Shown: positions 7,535-15,627 of the stretch, in pieces | Layout: the number at the start of each line of letters is the position of its first letter | Numbering within the stretch: the stretch's first letter is position 1 | From: Propionibacteriaceae bacterium | Lineage (GTDB): Bacteria > Actinomycetota > Actinomycetes > Propionibacteriales > Propionibacteriaceae | Assembly: GCA_031265875.1 (NCBI GenBank) | Contig: JAISCA010000064.1 | Coordinates: 1 to 50,311 of the forward strand | Direction: 5' to 3' | Length of the DNA: 50,311 bases | Notes under the pieces: generated by a model | Seen by the model: only the letters and a program-made list of their open reading frames with translations | The model's database searches: none | What the model was told of the DNA's origin: nothing | Position numbers and translations under genes: made by a program

Positions 7535-8264
7535 CGTTCTGATCAGGGGTCAGAGCGGCTGTCAGTTCGGCGTGGTCGACCAGACCTTGGCAACAGGACA
7601 GGCTGTATGGCAGTCGCAGCGGGTCGGGCGCCCGCGCGCAATCGTCATAGAGCCGTCCCACCTCCTCCATCAAGGCGTTCCGTTCCGCCGCGCTCAAGCG
7701 GTCGGCCCCTTTGGCCTGGGCGGCCTGCCGCTGCAGTTCCGCCCGGCCGCACGGCGCCCAGATCCGGAAGGAACGGCGCTGACTGCTCGGGAAATAAGGC
7801 GACTGCTCCAAACTGACCATCGAGTCGTCGCCGTACTCCCCTCGCATCGCCTCCGGCAGGCGTGACTGAAGGATCCCGGCCAATCTCTTCACCCAAGGGA
7901 TCGAGTCGTCTCGCTTGAGATAGGCCAGAGCCACCCAACCGCCCGGCCGCAGGACGCGCGCCCACTCGCCCAAGGCCAAACCGGTGGCGAAGGTGTGGAA
8001 GTTCTGGAATGACACCACGGCGTCGAAACAGCACGGGTCGAAGGGCAAGGCCTCGACCCGGCCGACCGCCACATGGAGGTCGGGGCGGTCCGCGCGCAGG
8101 CTGGCCGCCGCCCTCTCCTGAGGCTCGATCACACTGACGTCGTGACCGGCTTGGGCGATCAGAGCCGGATAACCACCGCCGGCGCCGACCACGAGGACGG
8201 CCGCCGGATCGGCGCCCAGCAGCCACGTCAGAGCGGGTGGCGGGATCAGGAGCGGCGATGCCAT
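7515..8264 (-). CDS. Class I SAM-dependent methyltransferase
   Basis: A 249-residue Rossmann-fold methyltransferase. Motif I is VLVVGAGGGYPALIA near residues 24-38. An acidic end of strand 2 (VSVIEP) follows, then the FDAVVSFQNFH motif and a LRPGGWVAL motif typical of the Methyltransf_11/UbiE-like group. The substrate is unknown. A TAGAGT hexamer sits 6 bases before ATG 8264 with no ribosome site, suggesting a leaderless transcript. The gene is divergent from the tad locus; the 139-base gap between them holds the paired DnaA-box-like sites. Confidence 0.8.
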   Translation of the reverse strand: MASPLLIPPPALTWLLGADPAAVLVVGAGGGYPALIAQAGHDVSVIEPQERAAASLRADRPDLHVAVGRVEALPFDPCCFDAVVSFQNFHTFATGLALGEWARVLRPGGWVALAYLKRDDSIPWVKRLAGILQSRLPEAMRGEYGDDSMVSLEQSPYFPSSQRRSFRIWAPCGRAELQRQAAQAKGADRLSAAERNALMEEVGRLYDDCARAPDPLRLPYSLSCCQGLVDHAELTAALTPDQNGLRFSL

Positions 8265-8270
8265 GCCCAG

Positions 8271-8276
8271 ACTCTA
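8271..8276 (-). promoter_or_regulatory. -10 element TAGAGT for a probable leaderless methyltransferase mRNA
   Basis: TAGAGT on the minus strand is separated from the ATG by 6 bases, and there is no Shine-Dalgarno sequence. Confidence 0.4.
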
Positions 8277-8325
8277 CTGAAATGACCATGCCTTGACTGT
8301 GATCGCCCCACTTCCGGTCGCATAG

Positions 8326-8364
8326 TCGTCCACAGATCAACTGTCGCTCAGGGAGTTATCCACA
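8326..8364 (+). promoter_or_regulatory. Paired DnaA-box-like sites upstream of the tad machinery operon
   Basis: TCGTCCACA (8326-8334) and TTATCCACA (8356-8364) lie in the same orientation, 30 bases apart start to start, 40-78 bases before the first tad gene. The second is a perfect consensus DnaA box. The same arrangement occurs at 12709-12748 before the pilin gene, with AGTTAYCCACAATCTG shared between the two sites. Control by DnaA or by another factor recognising this motif is inference. Confidence 0.5.
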
Positions 8365-8403
8365 ATCTGGCCACTACCCGACCGGTTTGGAGCCACGGTC
8401 GCC

Positions 8404-9486
8404 ATGGTGAAGGACATGAACAGCCAACGGCAGCCGATCACGTTGATCAGCGACGACCCGGCCCTGATTCAACTGGCCCACGCCTCAGCCGCCGCCTGCG
8501 GCGCCCCGATCCGCACCAGTTCGGATTTAGACCAGCTCAAGCTGGCCTGGAGTCAGGCGGCCGCCGTCCTGATCGGGGCCGACCTGGCCCAGGCCGCCGC
8601 CGGGTTGGGTCTGCCCCCACGTCCAGCCGTCTTCCTGCTCGGTCGAGACGGCGGGACGGAGCGTCTGTGCCAGTGGTCGATGCCCCTGCGGGCCTCTGTC
8701 ATCGCCTTGCCGACCGGGAGCCGCTGGTTGTCCCGCGTCCTGGCCGGGGTCTGGCCCGGCGAGGTCAGCGCTGGCCGGGTGGTGGCCGTCCTGGGCGGCG
8801 CGGGCGGCGTCGGGGCCTCGACCCTGGCCGCCGGGTTGGCCTTGGCCGCCGCCACCGCTCGTCGGCCCGCCGCTCTGGTCGACTTGGACCGCCAAGGCGG
8901 TGGACTCGACTTGCTGATGGGCGTCGAAGCCACAGCCGGTTGGCGCTGGGACAGTCTGCGTTCCGCTTCCGGTCAGGTCTCCGCTCTGAACGACCGTCTG
9001 CCAGCCACCGACGGGGTGGTCATAGTCTCGACCAGTCGGACCGACCGGGCCGAGCCACCGGCCGGCGCCGTCGCCGCCGTGTTGGACAGTCTCAGTCACA
9101 GTTGTGGACTGGTCGTGGTCGATCTGGGACGCTCGGGCGGGTCGGCCCGGCAGGAGGTGATAGAGGCCGGCGCTCGCCTGCTTCTGCTGACCGGCCCCTC
9201 GGTGCGGGCGGTGGCCGCCGCCCAAGCCGTTCTGGCGGGCCTAGACCCACGTCCTTGTGACGTGGTCGTCCGGGCCGAGCGAGGGTCCGCCCTCAGTCCA
9301 GCCGCTGTGGCCGAAGCCTTGAGCTGTCCCTTGCTCGGCGCCATCCCTTCGGCGCCCGCTCTGTCGGCCGCCGCCGACCGGGGGCTGCCACCGGGCACAT
9401 CTGGCGCTGGCCGCTGGGCCCGGGCCTGTCGTCGCCTGACCGCCCAATTGGTCGCCGAACCGGCGGCCGACCGGAGGGTGAGGTGA
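8404..9486 (+). CDS. Septum-site-determining-like / TadZ (CpaE-like) protein
   Basis: A 360-residue protein of the Ssd/TadZ/CpaE family, MinD/ParA-like ATPases that position the tad pilus machine at the cell surface. The N-terminal ~110 residues form an atypical receiver-like domain and the C-terminal part a P-loop domain. The P-loop reads GGAGGVGAST: the usual lysines of KGGxGKT are both missing. The GAST variant is common in this family, but loss of the signature Lys as well suggests weak or no ATPase activity. It is first gene of a tadZ-tadA-tadB-tadC operon and overlaps tadA by 4 bases. ATG 8404 is chosen; an in-frame ATG at 8416 is an alternative. Confidence 0.78.
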   Translation: MVKDMNSQRQPITLISDDPALIQLAHASAAACGAPIRTSSDLDQLKLAWSQAAAVLIGADLAQAAAGLGLPPRPAVFLLGRDGGTERLCQWSMPLRASVIALPTGSRWLSRVLAGVWPGEVSAGRVVAVLGGAGGVGASTLAAGLALAAATARRPAALVDLDRQGGGLDLLMGVEATAGWRWDSLRSASGQVSALNDRLPATDGVVIVSTSRTDRAEPPAGAVAAVLDSLSHSCGLVVVDLGRSGGSARQEVIEAGARLLLLTGPSVRAVAAAQAVLAGLDPRPCDVVVRAERGSALSPAAVAEALSCPLLGAIPSAPALSAAADRGLPPGTSGAGRWARACRRLTAQLVAEPAADRRVR

Positions 9487-10634
9487 GTCCGATGGGCATC
9501 GACGTCCAAACCACGCGCCAGGTCAAATCCGAGTTGGCCCTGTTGGGCCGTCCGCCGACCGCCGTCGATGTGGCCGAGGCTCTGCGCCGCTGCGGGCAGG
9601 TCGTCTCGGACGGCGCCGTCTTGACCGTTCAGCAGTCGGTCTGGCACGACTCGGTGGGGGCCGGTCCGCTCGACCAATTGCTCAGCCTGCCCGGTGTCAC
9701 AGACGTGTTGGTGAACGGCCCCGCCGAGGTCTACGTCGACCGTGGCGCTGGCTTGGAGTTGACCGGCCTGCGCTTCGCCAGCGACGACGACGTGCGTCAT
9801 CTGGCCACCCGTCTGGCCGCCTCGGTCGGGCGCCGGTTGGACGACGGGTCCCCCTTCGTCGACGCCCGTCTGGCCAGCGGTGTGCGCGTCCACGCCGTCT
9901 TGGCCACCGTCGCCAGTCCTGGCACCTGTTTGTCCCTGCGCGTGCCGGCGGCTAGACGTCTGACCCTGGAGGACTGGGTCGAGCAAGGCGGTCTCGATCC
10001 CGGCGCCGCCGCTCTGCTGCGGCGTTTGATCCAGGCCAAGGTCGCCTTCCTAGTCTCCGGTGGCACCGGATCAGGTAAGACAACTTTACTGTCAGCCTTG
10101 GTCGATCTGGTTCCAGCCGATCAGCGGATCGTGGTGGTGGAAGACTCGCGTGAGCTGAATCCAGACCATGGCCACGTCATCCGGCTGGAATCTAGACCGG
10201 CCAACGCCGAAGGAGTCGGTCTGATCACCATGACCGATTTAGTGCGCCAAGCCTTGCGTATGCGTCCGGACCGGATCGTGGTGGGCGAGGTGCGGGGCGG
10301 TGAACTGTGCGATCTGCTGCGGGCCCTCAACACCGGCCACGAGGGCGGCTGCGCCACCGTCCACGCTAACTCGGCCGAAGACGTGCCGGCTCGTCTGGAG
10401 GCCCTGGCCGCCTTGGGTGGCCTCGATCGAGCCGCCACCCACGCTCAGATCGCCGCCGCTTTGTCCATCGTCATCCACGTCGCCCGCCAAGGCCAACGGC
10501 GTTTGGTGCGTCAGATCGGGTTGCTCAGGCGGCAACCCTCTGGATTGGTCGAGACGGTGCCAGCTTGGAGTATGGAACAAGACAGAAGCAAACTTTGGCC
10601 TGGCCTGGATGCTTTAGAGAGGTTGCTGCGATGA
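9483..10634 (+). CDS. tadA: Tad secretion ATPase TadA (CpaF family)
   Basis: A 383-residue secretion ATPase of the type II/IV (GspE/VirB11) superfamily that powers assembly of Flp pili. Visible motifs are Walker A GGTGSGKTT, an Asp box (VVVEDSRELN), Walker B-like region with RMRPDRIVVGEVRGGE, and the His box (GHEGGCATVHANS). It starts with GTG 9483, overlapping the tadZ stop as GTGA; ATG 9492 is a less likely alternative. The downstream membrane-protein gene overlaps it by ATGA, so the four machinery genes are translationally coupled. Mycobacterial orthologues lie in the Rv3654c-Rv3660c cluster. Confidence 0.92.
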   Translation: MSPMGIDVQTTRQVKSELALLGRPPTAVDVAEALRRCGQVVSDGAVLTVQQSVWHDSVGAGPLDQLLSLPGVTDVLVNGPAEVYVDRGAGLELTGLRFASDDDVRHLATRLAASVGRRLDDGSPFVDARLASGVRVHAVLATVASPGTCLSLRVPAARRLTLEDWVEQGGLDPGAAALLRRLIQAKVAFLVSGGTGSGKTTLLSALVDLVPADQRIVVVEDSRELNPDHGHVIRLESRPANAEGVGLITMTDLVRQALRMRPDRIVVGEVRGGELCDLLRALNTGHEGGCATVHANSAEDVPARLEALAALGGLDRAATHAQIAAALSIVIHVARQGQRRLVRQIGLLRRQPSGLVETVPAWSMEQDRSKLWPGLDALERLLR

Positions 10635-11506
10635 TGATCGGCGCGGCCGTCGGCGCTGGCTGCTGGGCCGGATTGGCGGCCTGGCTCTGCTTCCCCCCGG
10701 GCGAGTCCGGTTCGACCGCCCGGCTGCGGTCGGCCACCGCGCCCGGACGGCGGCCCCGACCAGGCTGGCTGGGCTCCGGCCTAGTGGTGGTCGTCTTGAT
10801 CGTGATCGGCCAGTGGTCGCCCGTCTCAGCCCTGGTCTCGGCCGTCGGTCTGATCCTAGTGACGGGGGCGACTCTCTCACGCCGTCGCCGGTCAGACCGC
10901 CAGGCCCTGCTCCGCCGCCGCCAGGTGGCCCGGGCCTGCCGGGTCATCGACGCCCTGTTGGCCCAGGGGCTGGTGCCCAGACAAGCTCTCATCGAAGCCA
11001 GCCAGGAGTGTCTCATCTTGGCCCCGGCCGCCGCCACCGCCGAAATGGGCGGCGACACCGCCGCCGTGCTGCGCCAGCAGGGCGGCCAGGCGGGAGCGGA
11101 CGGTTTGGTCGAATTGGCTCGGGCCTGGACCATCACCGAATTGACCGGGGCTCCCTTGCACGGAGTCCTGACTCGGGTCAAGGACGACCTGGCCGCTCAG
11201 GCCGACTTGGCCGGGTTGGTGGATCAAGAATTGGCCGCCGCCCGGGCCACCGGCCATCTCTTGGCCGCTTTGCCCTTGGCTGGCCTGGGCTTGGGCTATG
11301 CCTTCGGGGTCAGTCCTCTGACCTGGTTGACCGGATCGGGCTGGGGCCGGATCTGCTTGTCCGGCGGTGTCGCTTTGGCTTGCGTCGGCGCTCTATGGAG
11401 CGATGTCCTAGCCGGTCGGGCCACCGCTTTCGAGGCCAACCGATCGCGCTCTTCCACAGCGCGCCAGGCGCCGGACACTAGCCGACTCGAGCGGTCACGG
11501 CCATGA
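10631..11506 (+). CDS. tadB: Tad inner-membrane platform protein TadB-like
   Basis: About 291 residues. Membrane segments lie near 1-22 and 45-80, a central cytoplasmic four-helix T2SSF-type domain spans about 100-215, and further membrane segments lie at about 220-270. With TadC it would form the inner-membrane platform on which the TadA ATPase acts. The frame is open from 10565, but ATG 10631 overlaps the tadA stop (ATGATGA) and gives a hydrophobic start, so it is preferred. The C-terminal tail is polar and basic. The gene overlaps tadC by 4 bases. Confidence 0.8.
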   Translation: MMIGAAVGAGCWAGLAAWLCFPPGESGSTARLRSATAPGRRPRPGWLGSGLVVVVLIVIGQWSPVSALVSAVGLILVTGATLSRRRRSDRQALLRRRQVARACRVIDALLAQGLVPRQALIEASQECLILAPAAATAEMGGDTAAVLRQQGGQAGADGLVELARAWTITELTGAPLHGVLTRVKDDLAAQADLAGLVDQELAAARATGHLLAALPLAGLGLGYAFGVSPLTWLTGSGWGRICLSGGVALACVGALWSDVLAGRATAFEANRSRSSTARQAPDTSRLERSRP

Positions 11507-12267
11507 CGGGGCTGTCTCCTTGGCTGGCCTGGGCGGTCGGTTTGGCTGGGCTAGCCGTCTGGTTGGCCCTGCGCCCGCCTGGCTTAAGTCGCCTGCGTCC
11601 GTCTCAGTCGCCGGTTTGGGTCCGCTTGGTCCCATGGTTGAATCCACGTCCGGACGCCCTGCCCTGGCGCCGTCGTCTGACCATCGCCGTCGTCGTCGGC
11701 CTCGGCCTGAGCCTGGTCGCGTCTAATCTCGGCCCCTGGGCGCTCGCCGCCGGCTTGTCAGCCGGGGCGGTCACGGCGGTGGCCTTGGGCCGCCTGGAAC
11801 CGGGCGGAGCCAAGCGGCGGCGCAGCGACTTGCTGGCGCAGACCCCGGCCGCCCTCGACGCCATGGCGGCCTGTCTCGAAGCCGGCCTGCCGCTGCGCCG
11901 GGTGGTCGAGGTCGTGGCCCAGCTCAGCCCACAGCCCCTGGCCTCACGACTAGCCCTGGTGGTCAACGGTGTCGGCGTCGGTTTGGCCGACGCCGACGCC
12001 TGGCTCGGCTTAGCCGACGACCCAGTGCTCGGCGGCCTGGCTCGCGACTTGGCTCGCAGCGTCGGCTGGGGCACCGCCATCAAGACAGTCCTGACTGATC
12101 AGGCGGCTGAGCTGCGCCGGGCCGGACAGATCGCCTGCCGGGTGCGAGCCCGCTCGGTCGGAGTGCGCACCGTCCTGCCCCTCGGTCTCTGTCACCTGCC
12201 GTCCTTCATCCTGCTGGGGGTCGTGCCCATTCTGGGCTCCGGCTTGATCAGCGTGATCTCGCCCTGA
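11503..12267 (+). CDS. tadC: Tad inner-membrane platform protein TadC-like (T2SSF domain)
   Basis: A 254-residue membrane protein with N-terminal segments (about 5-22 and 55-90), a cytoplasmic T2SSF domain (about 110-215, including the LDAMAACLEAGLPL helix start) and a C-terminal membrane segment (about 228-250). It starts at ATG 11503, overlapping the tadB stop by 4 bases. It closes the tad machinery operon. A 577-base gap with repeats and a second promoter region precedes the pilin gene. Confidence 0.82.
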   Translation: MTGLSPWLAWAVGLAGLAVWLALRPPGLSRLRPSQSPVWVRLVPWLNPRPDALPWRRRLTIAVVVGLGLSLVASNLGPWALAAGLSAGAVTAVALGRLEPGGAKRRRSDLLAQTPAALDAMAACLEAGLPLRRVVEVVAQLSPQPLASRLALVVNGVGVGLADADAWLGLADDPVLGGLARDLARSVGWGTAIKTVLTDQAAELRRAGQIACRVRARSVGVRTVLPLGLCHLPSFILLGVVPILGSGLISVISP

Positions 12268-12415
12268 GCGCCGCCTGCCCCAGCCGGTAGCGACCCACCG
12301 CTCGACGATAAGCCATCCCGCGTGATGGGGGTTCCGACCATGTTCTCGGCCTGTCGGGGGGCCTAAGAGCTCTGCGAGCGACGAGGGCGTCAGCTTCTCC
12401 AATCAGCGCCGGCCG

Positions 12416-12535
12416 ATGAAACGGTACATGCGCGACCACTCGAAGACCGATCCGGTCTTCGTCCAAGCCTTCATCGACGCCCACCGCGACCTGATGGCGC
12501 CCCTGTCGATCCGCGAAGCCTCGAAGCGGTTGTGA
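12416..12535 (+). other. 39-codon open frame, possible 3' remnant of a gene
   Basis: From ATG 12416 the frame encodes 39 residues beginning MKRYMRDHSKTDPVF and ending REASKRL, with balanced, soluble-protein-like composition. The frame stays open upstream to about 12327 without a start codon, and no ribosome site precedes the ATG. It may be the C-terminal remnant of a lost gene or a chance frame. No family was recognised. Confidence 0.22.
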
Positions 12536-12649
12536 CCGGCGGCCTGAATGGGCCGACACGATTGAGCTATTCCGCACGTTCGTACGCCGTGGCTGGTGGC
12601 AGTCACCCGACTGCCGTGTCAGGCGAACGTCAAGCGTTCCCGCTTGTGA

Positions 12650-12676
12650 GAGAGCCGACTGAGTGTTCGAGGCTGG
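12650..12676 (+). repeat. Dispersed repeat family A, divergent copy
   Basis: GAGAGCCGACTGAGTGTTCG matches copies at 39764 and 48248 with a few changes, but the palindromic GACTC-GAGTC end of those copies is degraded here. Confidence 0.45.
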
Positions 12677-12708
12677 CCAGGGACGACTACCCGGCGACCG
12701 CTGGGCGC

Positions 12709-12748
12709 TTATCCCCAACTCCGGCCGGATGGCTTGAAGTTACCCACA
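12709..12748 (+). promoter_or_regulatory. Paired DnaA-box-like sites upstream of the pilin operon
   Basis: TTATCCCCA (12709-12717) and TTACCCACA (12740-12748) lie 31 bases apart, about 100 bases before the pilin start. The second is embedded in AGTTACCCACAATCTG, differing by one base from the site upstream of the tad machinery operon. Confidence 0.5.
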
Positions 12749-12844
12749 ATCTGCTTCTGGGCGAACCGGCCGGCCGCTGTCGGCACACAGTCTTAAGTGT
12801 CCGCGCAGACATTTCATTCGCCCATGACTGATAAAGGAATCATC

Positions 12845-13063
12845 ATGAAACAACTTATCCTCTCATCTCGTCCCGCTCGCTTCCTCGCCGCCTTGATGAG
12901 GCGGGGCGAGAAAGGCATGGCCACGGCGGAATACGCCATCGGCATCCTGCTGGTCGTCGTCATCGGCGGCGTCTTGTTCAAGGTCATCTCCGACGGCGGT
13001 TTCCGCGATCTGATCTTCGAACTGATCAAGTTCCTCATCGGCAACATCATGAAGTTGTTCTAG
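12845..13063 (+). CDS. Flp-type pilin-like small membrane protein (DUF4244-like)
   Basis: A 72-residue pilin-like protein: a basic leader of about 20 residues, the processing-type sequence RRGEKGMATAEYA with the conserved Glu at +5 style position, then one hydrophobic helix (about 36-52) and a short amphipathic tail. This matches the DUF4244/Flp pilin of actinobacterial tad loci, the likely pilus subunit. The in-frame ATGs at 12797 and 12824 give unlikely leaders; ATG 12845 follows AAAGGA at good spacing. A strong hairpin follows 13 bases after the stop. No prepilin peptidase gene is present in the window. Confidence 0.85.
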   Translation: MKQLILSSRPARFLAALMRRGEKGMATAEYAIGILLVVVIGGVLFKVISDGGFRDLIFELIKFLIGNIMKLF

Positions 13064-13076
13064 CGGGTCGTCGATA

Positions 13077-13113
13077 GGCCAGTCGGATCAGTCTCAGACT
13101 CAGCCGACTGGCC
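13077..13113 (+). terminator. Hairpin after the pilin gene
   Basis: GGCCAGTCGG (13077-13086) pairs perfectly with CCGACTGGCC (13104-13113) around a 17-base loop. There is no T-run. Its place between pilin and minor-pilin genes suggests partial termination or protection of the pilin message. Confidence 0.5.
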
Positions 13114-13175
13114 CCGCCCTCCGTCAGAACCGGTCACAAGGGCATCGCAACGGAATCGCATCTCAAGGAGAAACC

Positions 13176-13568
13176 ATGTCTAAAACAGTGCGCGGCCGTT
13201 CCGGCGGCTCGCCTAGTCCCGTCCGGAAACCCCGCGACGGGGGCTGGGTGACGGCCGAGCTGGCCCTCGGGCTGCTCGGCCTGGCCTTGGCGGTCTATCT
13301 CCTGGGCGGCCTCTTCAGCACCGTCATGACCCAGATCCGCTGTGTCGACGCCGCCTCCGAGCTGGCCCGTCAGGGGGCTCGGGACGACCAAGCCGCCGTC
13401 GAGCGGGTGAGCCAACGATTGCCCGCCGGGGCCGTCGTCACGTTGAGCCAGCGGGGCGACCTGGTGCTGGCCCGGGTCGAGATCGGCCTCACCCCTTGGG
13501 GCTCTTGGTTCGACCCCATCCGGCTGGCGGCCGAAGCCGAGACCGTCCGAGAAGGCGGTGGGGGATGA
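13176..13568 (+). CDS. TadE-family pilus minor-pilin-like protein
   Basis: A 130-residue protein with a cytoplasmic basic N-terminus (about 1-24), the TadE-type motif WVTAELALGL leading into one membrane helix (about 26-48), and a short extracytoplasmic domain containing CVDAASELARQGA, which is characteristic of TadE-like proteins. AAGGAG precedes ATG 13176 at good spacing. Its stop overlaps the next gene by ATGA. It corresponds in position and size to mycobacterial Rv3655c-like proteins of the tad locus. Confidence 0.82.
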   Translation: MSKTVRGRSGGSPSPVRKPRDGGWVTAELALGLLGLALAVYLLGGLFSTVMTQIRCVDAASELARQGARDDQAAVERVSQRLPAGAVVTLSQRGDLVLARVEIGLTPWGSWFDPIRLAAEAETVREGGGG

Positions 13569-14044
13569 AACGCGCCGGCCGGTGGCCCGGGCCAGGGCCG
13601 GGCCACCGGGGCCGCCGGCCGCTCTCTCGGCCGGACCGACCGAGACGTCCCTGGCTCGGCCGAGGCGATCCGGAGTCGGGGGCCGGGCTGGCCATGGCCG
13701 CCTTGGTCATCTTGGTCGTGACACTGATCGCACTGGCCGGCTTGGTCGCCACGGGTTACCTGTCGGCCTCCCACCAGGCCCGTTCGACGGCCGACCTGTC
13801 GGCCTTGGCCGGCGCCCAAGCCGCCCTCGACGCCGGCCTCGGCCCGACTACCTCGACCGTCGCCTGCGCGGCGGCCGGGCGAATCGCCGACGACCAGGGC
13901 GGCCAGCTGCTGGACTGTCAGGTGGCCTGGTTGGACGACCAGGTGGCCGTGTCGGTCGAGGTCGCCCAACCGGTGGCCTGGCCTTGGGCCGGGTTGCCCG
14001 GCCAAGTCCAGGCCAGCGCCCACGCCGGCAACGTCGACCCTTGA
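13565..14044 (+). CDS. TadG-like / Rv3654c-like pilus-associated membrane protein
   Basis: 159 residues. A Pro/Arg-rich cytoplasmic N-terminus (about 1-40) is followed by a membrane helix (about 45-68), then the conserved ARSTADLSALAGAQA motif typical of the helicase/secretion-neighbourhood TadE-like group that closes actinobacterial tad loci. The extracytoplasmic part has two cysteines (CAAAGRIA and LLDCQVAW) that could form a disulfide. ATG 13565 overlaps the tadE stop by 4 bases; the frame is open further upstream but has no better start. Last gene of the tad locus. Confidence 0.78.
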   Translation: MKRAGRWPGPGPGHRGRRPLSRPDRPRRPWLGRGDPESGAGLAMAALVILVVTLIALAGLVATGYLSASHQARSTADLSALAGAQAALDAGLGPTTSTVACAAAGRIADDQGGQLLDCQVAWLDDQVAVSVEVAQPVAWPWAGLPGQVQASAHAGNVDP

Positions 14045-14072
14045 CCGGCGTGGGCGTGGCATCCTTGCCGGC

Positions 14073-15563
14073 ATGGCTCTGCTCGCTCCCGATGACCTGG
14101 CCCGTTTGCGCGAGGCCTTACTGGCCGCCGATTACCTGATCGACCCGGTCATGGCCGCCATCGGCCCGGCCGGGCAGGCCGGACTGGCCCGTAACCACAC
14201 GGCGGCGGCCGAGCGGGCCCTGGGCGCCCGGGACGATCCGCTGGCCACCCTGATCCGGCTGTTCGTCCTGCAACAGGCCCAGCCCCTGAGCGCTGTCCAG
14301 CGGGCCTTGGATCCGACCGCTCCGCTGGCGGCCGGCTTGCTCGAAACGACCGCCGCCGGGCAGATCCGGGCCAGCCTCGACCTGAGACCCTACGGCGACG
14401 ATGATGGGACCGCCGGTTGGCTGGTCTCCGACCACACCGCCACCTTGGACACCGCCCGCGGCCGGCCCCGACCGGACCATGTCTTAGGGGTGTCGCCGGC
14501 TTCGATCTCGCTGGTCCAGATCAGCGACCGGGCCCGGGTCGGCCGGGCCCTCGATCTGGGGGCCGGTTGCGGCGTCCAGAGCCTGCACCTGGTCCGGCGG
14601 GCCGACCAGGTGGTGGCGACTGACCTCAACCGTCGCGCCATCGAACTGGCTCAGCTCAGCTTCGGTCTCAGCCAGGTCGAGGTCGACCTCAGACAGGGCT
14701 CCCTCTTCCGACCCGTGGCCGAGCTGACCTTCGACCGCATCGTGACCAATCCGCCCTTCGTCATCTCGCCGCCCGGCGGCCGTCGCCTGATCTACCGCGA
14801 GAACAGCGCCCCCGGCGACGATCTGACCCGTCAAGTCGTCCGCCGCTCCGTCGACCATCTCAACCTGGGCGGCGAACTCAGCCTGGTCGGCAACTGGGCC
14901 CACCTGAGTTCCAGCGACTGGCGGGAACGATTGACCGATTGGGTGCCGGACGGCTGCGACGCCCTGATCGTGCAACGCGAGCGGCTCAGTCCCGACCACT
15001 ACGCCGAGGTCTGGCTGGCTGACGCCGGTTGGGCGGGAACGCCCAGCTACCGCCGGCGGCTCGACCACTGGCTGGACTATTTGGACGGCCTCGGCGTCGC
15101 AGCCATCGGCCTGGGTTGGATCAGGTTGCGCCGCAGCGGCCGCGTCGGTCGCTCGGTCACGGTCCTGGATTGGCCCCAGCCGGTCGCCCAACCGGTGGCG
15201 GACGACCTGACCGCCCACCTCGACGCCGCCGCTTGGGCCGACTGGTCCGACCAGACTGTCTGGTCCACCCGCTGGGTCTTGGCCGCCGACGCCATTCAGG
15301 AGACAGCCGGCCAGCCGGGGGCCAGCCAGCCGGCCCGGATTTGGCTGCGCCGCCAACGCGGCCTCGGCCGCCTGGTCGAAGTCGACACCGCCCTGGGCGG
15401 CGTCCTGGGGGCCTGTGACGGCGAACTGGCCCTGGGCGACATCGTGACCGCCGTGGCCAGTTTGACCGACGATGACCCGGTCGCTCTGACTACCCGCCTC
15501 AGACCGGTCCTACGTCAACTGATCGCTGAAGCCTGGCTGACCCCACTCACCCCCTCGGCCTGA
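14073..15563 (+). CDS. Class I SAM-dependent methyltransferase with extra N- and C-terminal domains
   Basis: 496 residues. The central domain has SAM motif I (ALDLGAGCGVQSLHL, about 164-178), an acidic ATDLN and the catalytic-type NPPF motif, which is typical of N-methyltransferases acting on glutamine or nucleic-acid bases (PrmC/RlmG-like). Helical domains lie on both sides (about 1-140 and 300-496), a layout seen in actinobacterial DUF7059/DUF7782 methyltransferases. The substrate is unknown; a ribosomal or RNA target is inferred from NPPF. The start follows the tad locus by 28 bases. CATCCT lies 7 bases before ATG 14073, so it may be leaderless. Confidence 0.8.
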   Translation: MALLAPDDLARLREALLAADYLIDPVMAAIGPAGQAGLARNHTAAAERALGARDDPLATLIRLFVLQQAQPLSAVQRALDPTAPLAAGLLETTAAGQIRASLDLRPYGDDDGTAGWLVSDHTATLDTARGRPRPDHVLGVSPASISLVQISDRARVGRALDLGAGCGVQSLHLVRRADQVVATDLNRRAIELAQLSFGLSQVEVDLRQGSLFRPVAELTFDRIVTNPPFVISPPGGRRLIYRENSAPGDDLTRQVVRRSVDHLNLGGELSLVGNWAHLSSSDWRERLTDWVPDGCDALIVQRERLSPDHYAEVWLADAGWAGTPSYRRRLDHWLDYLDGLGVAAIGLGWIRLRRSGRVGRSVTVLDWPQPVAQPVADDLTAHLDAAAWADWSDQTVWSTRWVLAADAIQETAGQPGASQPARIWLRRQRGLGRLVEVDTALGGVLGACDGELALGDIVTAVASLTDDDPVALTTRLRPVLRQLIAEAWLTPLTPSA

Positions 15564-15602
15564 GATACCGGGTTGGGCGCGACAAGTCCCTCTGGCGACA
15601 TC

Positions 15603-15627
15603 ACCGCGATTTCCTCGGAATCGCGGT
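15603..15627. terminator. Hairpin after the methyltransferase gene
   Basis: ACCGCGATT (15603-15611) and AATCGCGGT (15619-15627) form a perfect 9 bp stem with a 7-base loop, 39 bases after the stop. No T-run follows. The remaining ~280 bases before the next gene show no other clear feature. Confidence 0.5.

Larger units (their letters stand above)
12268..12700. other. Long intergenic gap between tad operons, with repeats and possible gene debris
   Basis: No full gene is visible. The stretch contains an open fragment (12416-12535), a small hairpin GGCAGTC-accc-GACTGCC (12598-12615), a GAACG-tcaag-CGTTC palindrome (12624-12638) and one member of a dispersed repeat family (12650-12676). It looks like a decayed or rearranged spacer inside an otherwise compact locus. 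Confidence 0.4.

Noticed and set aside
8326-8364. Replication origin at the DnaA-box-like sites
   Set aside because: Only two boxes are present, next to tad genes, without dnaA, dnaN or an AT-rich region.
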